8,555 nt of DNA from a bacterium (GCA_027294925.1 JAPULM010000046.1:1-8555); one strand, 5' to 3'. Positions 1 to 6,711 are shown, numbered from the stretch's first letter. Translations and numbers: made by a program. Notes: generated from the sequence alone by a model not told the origin.

Positions 1-197
1 CATGCCGCCTAAGCAGAGAATAGGAAGTTGGAGCAGTTTTTAGACCACTCGAAGTCATTGACTCAAAATGACTTATGGCTTACCGAAAATTTTACGCCAA
101 TTGCGGCTGGAGCCCCATGTTCATCAAGCAGAAGTTGGCAACTTTCACATGACAGGATAGCCCCTACAAAAGGGAACGTGGCCTTGCAGCAAACCGC
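1..197. other. Non-coding stretch, no gene recognised
   Basis: No reading frame here looks like a real protein. A 97-codon plus-strand frame beginning at 28 runs antisense into the phosphatase-like gene and has no family features. The base composition is visibly more AT-rich than the operon to the right. Besides the 52-74 inverted repeat there is a compact odd-centred palindrome at 132-144 (AAGTTG-G-CAACTT). I see no terminator with a T-run after the phosphatase-like gene. Confidence 0.5.
52..74. repeat. 8-bp perfect inverted repeat (hairpin or operator-like)
   Basis: AAGTCATT at 52-59 is followed by a 7-base loop (GACTCAA) and its exact complement AATGACTT at 67-74. It lies in the non-coding stretch downstream of the minus-strand phosphatase-like gene. 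The stem is AT-rich and no T-run follows on either strand, so it is not a convincing intrinsic terminator. It could be a protein-binding palindrome of a gene left of the window. The symmetry is seen directly; its role is unknown. Confidence 0.4.
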
Positions 198-659
198 TCA
201 GTCTTGCTTCCCGGCCAAGGCATTGTCAATAAATGTCTGCCAGGTCGCATTGGGTTGCAAAAGTTGCTTCATAGTAGTCTCGGCTGCCGCCCGTGGGGCG
301 CCCTGCCGGAGCACCCGGTAGAGAAAGACAAAGGCAGACACGCGCATATTGGCAATGCAGTGAACAAAGCATTTCTTGCCCTGGTTGGCGTCCATCGCGT
401 CGAAGAACTGCGACAGATTTTCAGCCGTCGGCGCTTCCCATTGCACCGGGATATGGACGTAGTCCAATCCCTTCTCGGCCAGCAGTTCGGCTTCGTTGGG
501 CAAATCGCGCGGCGTATTCCCCATCGCCAGGTTAATCACCACCTCATAGCCGGTGTCTTTAACCGCCTGCAATTGCTCGGCGGTGGGCTGACCGGCGGTG
601 CCGAGATCGTCGGCAAGCGACAGAAAGTTGTAGATATCAGAAAGCGGTGCAGCGGCCAT
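198..659 (-). CDS. Tyrosine-phosphatase-like protein with HC-X4-R loop
   Basis: A predicted 153-residue cytoplasmic protein of the small bacterial protein-tyrosine/dual-specificity phosphatase-like group (the DUF442 or beta-lactamase-hydrolase-like phosphatase type). The signature loop is HCIANMRVSAF: His100, Cys101 and Arg106, preceded by the hydrophobic strand KCFV. The GTAGQPT segment at residues 20-26 and the IPVQWEAPT segment at 70-78, in the place of the general-acid loop, also fit. In classical enzymes the loop is Cys-X5-Arg. Here Arg is one residue early and Val sits at the canonical place, and the usual acid Asp is Gln-Trp-Glu. Activity is therefore uncertain. From memory, close relatives share the xANxRVSAF form, so this is a subfamily trait rather than decay. 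The start at 659 is chosen because AGGAG (672-668) lies 8 bases upstream. A farther ATG at 755 would add 32 residues of non-family sequence. Substrate unknown. Confidence 0.8.
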   Translation of the reverse strand: MAAAPLSDIYNFLSLADDLGTAGQPTAEQLQAVKDTGYEVVINLAMGNTPRDLPNEAELLAEKGLDYVHIPVQWEAPTAENLSQFFDAMDANQGKKCFVHCIANMRVSAFVFLYRVLRQGAPRAAAETTMKQLLQPNATWQTFIDNALAGKQD

Positions 660-666
660 CAGGTTT

Positions 667-672
667 TCTCCT
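667..672 (-). promoter_or_regulatory. Ribosome binding site deciding the phosphatase-like start
   Basis: Read on the minus strand this is AGGAGA, with 8 bases between AGGAG and the ATG at 659-657. It supports starting the protein at MAAAPLSDIY rather than at the upstream ATG at 755, which would run through the divergent spacer. Confidence 0.65.
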
Positions 673-749
673 ACGAACATGTTTTTTGAAAGGAACAGGT
701 GGGTAGAAACTACTAACGCATTTTTCTCTCTCTGTCCATCAGAATCGTC

Positions 750-758
750 TGGCATAAA
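750..758 (+). promoter_or_regulatory. Possible extended -10 promoter for the operon
   Basis: TGG followed by CATAAA (753-758) matches TATAAT at 4 of 6 positions and has the TGn extension. No good -35 hexamer lies 17 bases upstream (CTCTGT). A start point near 765 would put the inverted-repeat cluster at 779-819 inside the transcribed leader. This is only a pattern match. Confidence 0.25.
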
Positions 759-778
759 TTAGAGGGGCGTCGACACAT

Positions 779-819
779 GGCGATATATTGATCGCCGCCC
801 GCTGTGAGCAACGGCGATC
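779..819 (+). promoter_or_regulatory. Three-half-site inverted repeat: operator or alternative-hairpin leader
   Basis: GGCGAT (779-784) pairs perfectly with ATCGCC (791-796) across a 6-base loop. The same central element, extended to GATCGCCG (790-797), also pairs perfectly over 8 bases with CGGCGATC (812-819) across a 14-base loop. The two stems share the central arm and cannot form together. The second stem ends 7 bases before the ribosome binding site of the amidohydrolase gene. The two outer GGCGAT copies are in the same orientation, 35 bases apart start to start (779 and 814). This suggests either a multi-site operator for a repressor or activator, or an RNA switch affecting translation. 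The symmetry is seen; the function is inferred. Confidence 0.5.
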
Positions 820-826
820 ACCAATC

Positions 827-832
827 AGGAGA
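827..832 (+). promoter_or_regulatory. Ribosome binding site of the amidohydrolase gene
   Basis: AGGAGA ends 8 bases before the ATG at 841, an ideal spacing. It is close enough to the 790-819 stem that folding of that stem could affect ribosome loading. Confidence 0.75.
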
Positions 833-840
833 TTTTTCAA

Positions 841-2220
841 ATGACAAACGAATCACTGAAGATCGACAACGCACGTTTTCTCATCACCGTCGATCCCGAG
901 CGGCGCATGATTCGCGACGGCACTATCGTTACCGACGGCCAGCGCATCACACACGTCGGCAAAACGGCGGCGCTTACCTCCGTACACGCCGACCGCGTGA
1001 TCGACGCGACGGAGATGGTCGTCACGCCCGGATTCATCAACGGCCACCTGCACGTCAGTTACGCGCACGCGACGCGGGGCATCTTCCCCGACGACCTTGG
1101 GGCCGACTACCTACCGAACGTCTTCAAGCTGCAAGCAGCCATGACAGAAGAGGAGGAGTACCACACGTCGCTCCTCGGCATCACCGAGCTTTTAAAGTAC
1201 GGTACGACGACATTCGTCGATCCGGGCAGCACCAAATTCCTCGACGCCTGTATGGAGGTGTACGAGCAGGCGGGCTGCCGTATCATCGTGGGCGCCCACA
1301 ACACTGACCTGCCAAATCCCGTTAACGTGCCGGTATACGAGACCGCAGCGGCCGTCAACATCATGCAGAAGACGATCGAGACCTTCAACGGTCGGCTCGA
1401 TGGTCGCGTGCAGGCGTGGGCCATGCCGTTTGCCGCCGACTACGCCACCCGAGACCTGTTGGTGCAAGCGAAGCGTCTCGCAGACGCCTACGGCGTTAGT
1501 ATGACGCTGCACCAAAGCAACGACCAGGCGTCGATCGACCTGCATCAAGAAAAATACGGCATGCGCCCTGTCGAGTACCTCGAAGACATCGGCGTGCTAG
1601 GCCCGAATGTGGTGCTCGCCCACGTTATCGGCGTAGACGAGGCCGAGATAGCCGCGATGGCACGAACCGAATCGAAGGCCGTCATGGCCCTCACCAACGC
1701 GCTGAAGCAGGGCGTCGGTCTGCACGCCAGAGGAAAGTTGCCTGAGATGCTTGAGGCCGGCGTGTGCGTAGGGCTCGCCACCGATGCGGGTAACAACTCG
1801 AACCTTATCGAGACGATGCGCTCGATGTACCTGGTGTCCGTTTTCTACAAAGACGCACGCCGTTCGAACAAGATGATACCGCCCGAAACCGCAGTCGAAA
1901 TGGCAACGATCAAAGGCGCTATGGCGCTCGGTCTCGGCGACCAGATCGGCTCCATAGAGGTCGGCAAGAAGGCAGACCTGGTGCTATTCGACACCAAGCG
2001 CCCGGAATGGCGTACGCTGTTCAACCCCATCAACAATCTTGTCTACAGCGCCGACGGTAGAAGTGTACATACGGTGATTGTAGATGGGCGCGTCGTGGTT
2101 GAGAACCACACCCCGCAATACGTCGACGAGTGGCAGCTGATCCAAAAAGTGCAGGAACTCGGCGAGGGCATGCTAAAGCGCACCGGCGTGTCGTTCCCGC
2201 CCAAATGGCCGGTAATTTAA
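841..2220 (+). CDS. Amidohydrolase (SsnA/TrzN/cytosine-deaminase-like superfamily)
   Basis: A 459-residue cytoplasmic metal-dependent hydrolase of the amidohydrolase superfamily, COG0402 type, full length for that group. An N-terminal beta-sandwich part (about 1-60) leads into VTPGFINGHLH, whose His69 and His71 are metal ligands. His224 (TLHQSND), His261 (VVLAHV) and Asp315 (LATDAGNNSN) complete the metal site. The C-terminal GSIEVGKKADLVLFD (370-384) is the usual return to the beta-sandwich. Deaminases of this group carry a catalytic Glu three residues after the third His (HxxE). Here that position is Asn227, followed by Asp228. The usual PxSN segment is replaced by TNALKQGVG. Substrate is therefore unclear: a heterocycle or cyclic amide is likely from the adjacent hyuAB genes, and creatinine deiminase is one known relative in such a pathway. 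It is the first gene of the operon, 90 bases before hyuA. The start is supported by AGGAGA at 827. Confidence 0.88.
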   Translation: MTNESLKIDNARFLITVDPERRMIRDGTIVTDGQRITHVGKTAALTSVHADRVIDATEMVVTPGFINGHLHVSYAHATRGIFPDDLGADYLPNVFKLQAAMTEEEEYHTSLLGITELLKYGTTTFVDPGSTKFLDACMEVYEQAGCRIIVGAHNTDLPNPVNVPVYETAAAVNIMQKTIETFNGRLDGRVQAWAMPFAADYATRDLLVQAKRLADAYGVSMTLHQSNDQASIDLHQEKYGMRPVEYLEDIGVLGPNVVLAHVIGVDEAEIAAMARTESKAVMALTNALKQGVGLHARGKLPEMLEAGVCVGLATDAGNNSNLIETMRSMYLVSVFYKDARRSNKMIPPETAVEMATIKGAMALGLGDQIGSIEVGKKADLVLFDTKRPEWRTLFNPINNLVYSADGRSVHTVIVDGRVVVENHTPQYVDEWQLIQKVQELGEGMLKRTGVSFPPKWPVI

Positions 2221-2253
2221 GGGTGTTTTATCGTCAGCTGTAAAATGATACCC
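2221..2253 (+). other. Imperfect stem in the amidohydrolase-hyuA gap
   Basis: GGGT (2221-2224) pairs with ACCC (2250-2253), and TTTTA (2226-2230) with TAAAA (2241-2245), around a 10-base loop and with unequal bulges. No T-run follows, so it is not an intrinsic terminator. It could stabilise or process the mRNA between the two genes, or be chance. Confidence 0.25.
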
Positions 2254-2310
2254 TATGGCATCTGAGTTTGATCGATCTTTGGGTCAGTCTCGAAAAGGAA
2301 GAACGTAATT

Positions 2311-4404
2311 ATGGCATGGCGAGTAGGTGTCGACATCGGCGGCACATTTACCGATGTGGCAGTCATCGACGAGGCAACCGGACACACCGGGATAGCCAAG
2401 GTCTCGACAACACCCCACGACTTTGCGGCTGGCGTCATGGAAGGGTTACAGCAGGCGATCAATGAGCAGGGGGTGGTACCTGCCGAGGTCGCCTTTGTCT
2501 CGCATGCCACCACGGTGGTGACCAATGCCCTGCTCGAGGCAAAGGGGGCGCGGACGGCATTGGTGTGCACGAGCGGATTTCGCGATTTGTTGGAGCTGCG
2601 TCGATCCGCACGGGCAGATCTGTACGATCTCAATCAAGATGCGCCAGCCGTTCTGGTGCCACGGCATTGCCGTTTAGAGGTAGATGAACGCATCGATGCC
2701 CAGGGGCAGGTGGTTAGTGCTCTCAAACCATCGGACATCGACCACCTGATCGAAACAATCCACCGTCTCGATGTCGAGGCGGTGGCAGTTTGTCTGCTGT
2801 TCGCCTTTTTAAACGACGTACACGAAGCAGAAATCGGAGTTCGGCTACGAGCGGCCTTTCCAGACAAGCCCGTCTTCCTGTCGAGCGAGGTGTTACCTGA
2901 GATCCGAGAATTCGAACGCTTAAGCACTACTGCGGTCTGTGCCTACGTAGGGCCTATTCTTGCCTCCTATCTACGCCGTCTGGAAAAGGCGATCGGCGAC
3001 CTCGGATTCCCCAGTCTCTACGTCATGGGATCAAGCGGTGGTGTATTCAGCGTCGAGGAGGGTCTCAAGATGCCCGTCATGGCCGTTGAATCGGGGCCGG
3101 CCGCGGGCGTCATTGCAGCAGCACATCTCGGCAAGCAGATCGGCAACGGCAACCTCATCTCCTTCGATATGGGCGGCACCACGGCCAAGGCCAGTCTGAT
3201 CGAGAATGGTGAGGTGGAGACGACCTCTGAGTACGAAGTGGGTGGCCAGGGTAATGTGAGCCGCTGGTTACACGGCACCGGTCACCCCATTCGGGTGCCG
3301 GTGGTCGACCTGGCGGAGGTGAGTGCCGGCGGCGGCAGTATTGCGTGGATCGACCCCGGCGGCGCCCTGCGCGTGGGACCCGAAAGTGCCGGCGCCGCTC
3401 CCGGGCCCGTATGTTACGATCAGGGCGGCACGCGGCCCACTGTCACCGATGCCGATGTGGTGCTGGGTTACCTCAACCCGTCATATCTACTCGGTGGCCG
3501 CCTGGCCATCAATCGGGCTGCTGCTGTGGCAGCAATTAAGACGCACCTTGCCAATCCCTTGAGCCTGGACGTGCAAGCCGCGGCGGCCGGTATCGTTGAA
3601 GTCGTCAATCACAGCATGGCGGATGCCTTACGCATCGTCTCCATAGAACGCGGCTACGATGCCCGCGAGTTCAGTCTGGTCGCCTTTGGCGGGGCTGGCC
3701 CGGTGCACGCCGCTGCGTTGGCCGAAGCGCTTGACATCCGCGAGGTTATCATTCCGCCCATACCCGGGGGGTTTTCCGCCCTCGGCCTGGTGACCACCGA
3801 CTTGCGGCGCGACTATTCGCGCACCTATTATTCGACCATCGCGGCGGCGAACCACAAGTCGATGAGTGATTTATTTGACGAGATGGAACAGGCTGGGCTC
3901 ACCATGCTCGCAGCATCCGGTATCGCCGAGGCACAACGCGAACTCACCCGTTCGGCAGACTGTCGCTACGTCAAACAAGCCTACGAGCTCAACGTGACCT
4001 TTGCTGATGGGCCGCTCACCGCCGCCTCGCTCGAACAACTGGCGACCACCTTTCACGCCCGCCACCGCCAGGTGTATGGGCACGAGAATCCCGACGAGGC
4101 CGTACAAATCGTCAACCTCCGACTGACCGCAACCGGCCATCTGCCCGTCATCCCCTTTGTCGCCGGCCTGACCGACTCGGAGCAAGATTTGCCGGCGCGG
4201 CCGGTATGGTTTGCCGCCGTCGGCATGCTAACCTGTCCGGTGCGCACCCGCAGTGGGTTGCAGAAAAGCGGTACGGCGGCCGGTCCGCTGATCATCGAAG
4301 AGGTGGATACCACCGTGGTAGTGCCGCCGGCCTGGACGGCTGCGGTTGATGAGCGGGGATTCATCCGGCTCACCCAAGCCGTTGCGCAACACAACGCCAA
4401 GTAG
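2311..4404 (+). CDS. hyuA: Hydantoinase/5-oxoprolinase family subunit A (ATP-binding)
   Basis: A 697-residue protein of normal length for HyuA, the ATP-using subunit of N-methylhydantoinase-type enzymes, also related to 5-oxoprolinase and acetone carboxylase beta subunits. The N-terminal domain opens with GVDIGGTFTDV (6-16), the ASKHA-fold phosphate-binding loop, followed by SHATTVVTNALLE (64-76). The core domain has SGGVFSVEEG (242-251), ESGPAAGV (260-267), a second phosphate-type motif FDMGGTTAK (285-293), SAGGGSIAWID (338-348) and FGGAGPVHAAALAE (459-472). The C-terminal third (about 500-690) is the usual HyuA C-terminal domain. All expected motifs are present, so it should be active, phosphorylating the cyclic amide before ring opening with HyuB. 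AGGAAG (2296-2301) lies 9 bases before the ATG. hyuB follows after 14 bases, so the two are surely translated together. The exact substrate cannot be read from the sequence. Confidence 0.93.
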   Translation: MAWRVGVDIGGTFTDVAVIDEATGHTGIAKVSTTPHDFAAGVMEGLQQAINEQGVVPAEVAFVSHATTVVTNALLEAKGARTALVCTSGFRDLLELRRSARADLYDLNQDAPAVLVPRHCRLEVDERIDAQGQVVSALKPSDIDHLIETIHRLDVEAVAVCLLFAFLNDVHEAEIGVRLRAAFPDKPVFLSSEVLPEIREFERLSTTAVCAYVGPILASYLRRLEKAIGDLGFPSLYVMGSSGGVFSVEEGLKMPVMAVESGPAAGVIAAAHLGKQIGNGNLISFDMGGTTAKASLIENGEVETTSEYEVGGQGNVSRWLHGTGHPIRVPVVDLAEVSAGGGSIAWIDPGGALRVGPESAGAAPGPVCYDQGGTRPTVTDADVVLGYLNPSYLLGGRLAINRAAAVAAIKTHLANPLSLDVQAAAAGIVEVVNHSMADALRIVSIERGYDAREFSLVAFGGAGPVHAAALAEALDIREVIIPPIPGGFSALGLVTTDLRRDYSRTYYSTIAAANHKSMSDLFDEMEQAGLTMLAASGIAEAQRELTRSADCRYVKQAYELNVTFADGPLTAASLEQLATTFHARHRQVYGHENPDEAVQIVNLRLTATGHLPVIPFVAGLTDSEQDLPARPVWFAAVGMLTCPVRTRSGLQKSGTAAGPLIIEEVDTTVVVPPAWTAAVDERGFIRLTQAVAQHNAK

Positions 4405-4418
4405 AGGAATACGGCATC

Positions 4419-6152
4419 ATGCACCTAGTCACCTCCGTTATCAGCACTGATCCGGCGACGTTTGAAGTCGTCAAAAACAGTCTCTATTCGATCGCCGAGG
4501 AAATGAAGGTGGTCCTGGCCAAAACCGCCTACTCCCCGATCCTCAAAGTGGCCGGCGACTACTCCTGCGGCGTCTTTGACGTGCACGGGCAAATGGTCGC
4601 CCAGGGTCCCGATCTGCCCATCCATCTAGGCTCCATGCCCGATGCGGTAAAGGCAGTGATCGCGGCATGGGGCGATGAGATCGTGCCAGGCGACGTGTTT
4701 ATCCATAACGACCCCTACTTTGGCGGTTCACATCTGCCCGACGTCAACGTGGTATCGCCGGCCTTCATCGAGGGGGCGCTACTGGGCTTTTGCTGTGTGC
4801 GAGCGCACTGGCCGGATATCGGCAGCGCGACGCCCGGTAGCTATGGCGCGGTGACCGAGATCTATGGCGAGGGCCTACGCTTGCCCCCGGTGCGCCTGTA
4901 CCGGTCCGGCAAGGTGAACCGCGACGTCGAGGACATTATTTTCACCAACGTGCGGACGCCGCAGGAACGGCGCGGCGACATGCGTGCCCAGGTTGCCGCC
5001 AATCGGCGTGCAGTAGAACGGCTGGAAACCCTAGCCCGTAAGTACGGGTTTGAGAAGTTGCAAGGCATCATGACCGAGGTGATGGATTATTCTGAGACAA
5101 TGATGCGCAGCCTGATTGCGGCGCTGCCCGACGGAGAAGGCAGGTTCGAGGACTTCTGCGACGGCGACGGAATTATCGAGCCAGGCGCCGACCACGATGA
5201 ACCTTTTACCATCTGCCTGCGGGTGCAGAAACGTGGCGATCGCATCATCGTCGATTTCGAGGGAAGCGCACTGCAGGTGCCCGGGCCGATGAACGCGCCG
5301 CTTTCGGTCACTGCCTCCGGTGTGTTTGCGGCGCTGAAAATGTCGCTGGACTCCAACGGCGTGGTGCCGCCCAACTCGGGCGCCTGGCGACCGGTAGAGG
5401 TGCGCGCCGCCAAGGGCACGGTGGTCAATGCGCAGTTCCCGGCCCCGGTGGTGTACGCCAACCATGAAATTTCCCATCGGGTATGTGACATGGTGTTCGG
5501 GGCGCTGGCTGCGATCGTGCCTGAGCAAGTCATGGCCTGCTCACAAGGCACCTCGGCGGTGTTCACCCTCGGTGGTGTCGACTACCGCAATGGCGAACGC
5601 TACGTGAGCTATGAGACCATCAAGGGTGGCTTTGGAGCACGCCCCCGCAAAGATGGCATCAACGCCGTAGCAAGTGGCATCTCCAACACCATGAACACCC
5701 CCATTGAGGTCTTGGAGATGAGCTTTCCGGTGCGCGTGGAGCGCTATGAACTCATTCCCGACAGCGGCGGCGCCGGGCGCCAGCGGGGTGGCCTCGGGGC
5801 GCGTCGCACCTGGCGTATTCTCGGCAACGACGCCTTGGCAACCGTCTGTTGCGAGCGCACCAAATCGCCTCCATTTGGTCTCGCGGGCGGCAGCGCTGGA
5901 GCCCCGGCGCGCATCTCTGTCGTCGACCCGGATGGAACGGAACGTGTGCTCAACAGCAAAGGGGCTTTTAACGCCCCGGCCGATTCATTGGTGACCTTCG
6001 AGGTGCCCGGATCGGGCGGCTTCGGCCCTGCCACTGATCGCGACCCGGACAAACTGCGGGCCGATCTCATCGACGGCTATGTATCGCCCGCCGGCGCCAT
6101 GCGAGATTACGCAGTGGATGCGTCGTGCTGGCGGTCAAAGCGTACCCGATGA
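4419..6152 (+). CDS. hyuB: Hydantoinase/5-oxoprolinase family subunit B
   Basis: A 577-residue HyuB-type subunit, the partner of HyuA in ATP-dependent hydrolysis of hydantoins, oxoproline or related lactams. It begins with DPATFEVVKNSLYSIAEEM (11-29), typical of the family. Conserved blocks are HNDPYFGGSHLPDV (96-109), RAHWPDIG (128-135), EGSALQVPGPMNAP (281-294), GGFGARPRKDG (403-413), PDSGGAGRQRGG (447-458) and GSGGFGP (531-537). GAGG at 4404-4407 overlaps the hyuA stop and serves as ribosome binding site, 11 bases before the ATG. The family-like sequence runs to about GYVSPAGAMRDYAV (553-566). The last 11 residues (DASCWRSKRTR) do not look like the usual HyuB end and overlap, in another frame, a remnant of an acyl-CoA synthetase. 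The gene's 3' end was therefore probably replaced by recombination or shifted by a small indel, with little effect on the folded core. Confidence 0.92.
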   Translation: MHLVTSVISTDPATFEVVKNSLYSIAEEMKVVLAKTAYSPILKVAGDYSCGVFDVHGQMVAQGPDLPIHLGSMPDAVKAVIAAWGDEIVPGDVFIHNDPYFGGSHLPDVNVVSPAFIEGALLGFCCVRAHWPDIGSATPGSYGAVTEIYGEGLRLPPVRLYRSGKVNRDVEDIIFTNVRTPQERRGDMRAQVAANRRAVERLETLARKYGFEKLQGIMTEVMDYSETMMRSLIAALPDGEGRFEDFCDGDGIIEPGADHDEPFTICLRVQKRGDRIIVDFEGSALQVPGPMNAPLSVTASGVFAALKMSLDSNGVVPPNSGAWRPVEVRAAKGTVVNAQFPAPVVYANHEISHRVCDMVFGALAAIVPEQVMACSQGTSAVFTLGGVDYRNGERYVSYETIKGGFGARPRKDGINAVASGISNTMNTPIEVLEMSFPVRVERYELIPDSGGAGRQRGGLGARRTWRILGNDALATVCCERTKSPPFGLAGGSAGAPARISVVDPDGTERVLNSKGAFNAPADSLVTFEVPGSGGFGPATDRDPDKLRADLIDGYVSPAGAMRDYAVDASCWRSKRTR

Positions 6153-6220
6153 CGGCCAGCGGTAAGGTGCAGAAATTTAAATGGCGCGAAATGTGTATCG
6201 ATGGGTTAAGCCTCGCCTGA
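6125..6220 (+). pseudogene. 3' remnant of an AMP-dependent acyl-CoA synthetase
   Basis: In the frame other than hyuB's, codons from about 6125 to the TGA at 6218-6220 read VVLAVKAYPMTASGKVQKF followed by KWREMCIDGLSLA. PMTxxGKxQKFKxRE is the characteristic C-terminal motif of fatty-acyl and medium-chain acyl-CoA synthetases, including the catalytic Lys of the mobile C-terminal domain (here the Lys of SGK, codon 6164-6166). Nothing upstream in this frame belongs to such an enzyme, because that stretch codes for hyuB. Only about 31 codons of a roughly 1.6 kb gene survive. The left breakpoint lies somewhere in 6110-6140. It overlaps the hyuB stop (6150-6152) and marks an old recombination junction. 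The motif is seen; the family assignment is from established knowledge; the history is inferred. Confidence 0.75.
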
Positions 6221-6273
6221 GCCTGCCCTATTTATTGGTCACGCAGCCTTGTTTCAAGCTTCTGCCGAAGATA

Positions 6274-6711
6274 TTAGCGTGCAACCTCTTTCTTCACGTT
6301 GATACCAAAACGGGCCAGCGTTTTCCGAACCTCCGCCAGCTTACCGTTGGCGACGATGGCCAAGGCGCGATCCGTATCGGGAAAAAGCGTCAGATGCTCG
6401 CCTAACTCGGGCAGTTGGCGTAGCTCGTCGAGAATGGTCTGGTTGTGGAATTCGAGCAGGGTGAGCGTTTCAGAGGCGACAGTACCATAATAGTGGCCCC
6501 AGGTTTTGACCTGTTCGATCAGCTCGTCCAACCGTCCTCGGTGCAGCTTGGTGAGTTCGTCAAGCAGCGTCAACACTTTCTTCTGGTTGCCGCTGGCACG
6601 CCGGACGGATTTGGCTGTCAGCTTCCAGACGCCAGGTTTGTGATTCGCGAGTATCAATGTCTCTTGCCGGGCGTTGCCGAGCATGACAGGTAAGCGCTTG
6701 TCTTCAGCCAC
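6274..6711 (-). CDS. Orphan XPB/Ssl2-like helicase-associated domain, possibly truncated
   Basis: A 145-residue soluble protein with no signal peptide or membrane segment. The pattern resembles the accessory domain of XPB/Ssl2-like helicases: VWKLTAKSVRRASG (28-41), a leucine-rich helix (46-56), LDELIEQVKTWGHYYGTV (61-78), LLEFHNQTILDELRQL (85-100), then a C-terminal strand-helix unit, DRALAIVANGKLAEVRK (114-130) and LARFGI (132-137). In full-length proteins these elements accompany a DEAD-type motor or a longer N-terminal region. Both are absent, and the frame is closed by a TGA at 6732-6730. The start is poor: GTG at 6711 with no clear ribosome binding site, or ATG at 6684. It may be a 5'-truncated remnant or a stand-alone small protein. 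The similarity is from memory of the family pattern, not a search. It converges with the hyuB end across a 53-base gap without a visible terminator. Confidence 0.4.
   Translation of the reverse strand: MAEDKRLPVMLGNARQETLILANHKPGVWKLTAKSVRRASGNQKKVLTLLDELTKLHRGRLDELIEQVKTWGHYYGTVASETLTLLEFHNQTILDELRQLPELGEHLTLFPDTDRALAIVANGKLAEVRKTLARFGINVKKEVAR

Noticed and set aside
181..221. Stem GCCTTG/CAAGGC near the end of the phosphatase-like gene
   Set aside because: The loop of 30 bases is too long, the stem is partly inside the coding region, and no T-run follows.
28..321. 97-codon plus-strand frame at the left edge
   Set aside because: It runs antisense into the phosphatase-like gene and shows no domain or ribosome binding site.
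660..755. Extending the phosphatase-like protein to the ATG at 755 (185 residues)
   Set aside because: The extra 32 residues do not resemble the family, they cross the divergent spacer, and a well-spaced AGGAG precedes the ATG at 659.
804..1307. Long plus-strand frame overlapping the start of the amidohydrolase
   Set aside because: It is an Arg/His-rich shadow of the real gene in another frame, typical of GC-rich DNA.
2255..2308. A 17-codon leader frame ending 2 bases before the hyuA ATG
   Set aside because: It has no ribosome binding site, no distinctive codons and no evidence of conservation. Such a short frame is expected by chance.
2311..6152. Acetone carboxylase or a split 5-oxoprolinase instead of hydantoinase subunits
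   Set aside because: Lengths and adjacency suit separate HyuA and HyuB subunits, and no third (gamma) carboxylase subunit is present. Substrate within the family still cannot be excluded.
6149..6220. Functional mini-gene starting at the ATG inside the acyl-CoA synthetase motif
   Set aside because: It would encode 23 residues beginning in the middle of the catalytic motif, with no ribosome binding site. A relic is the better explanation.
6221..6273. Bidirectional terminator between the convergent genes
   Set aside because: Only a 4-base stem (CTTG-TTT-CAAG) is visible, with no T-run.
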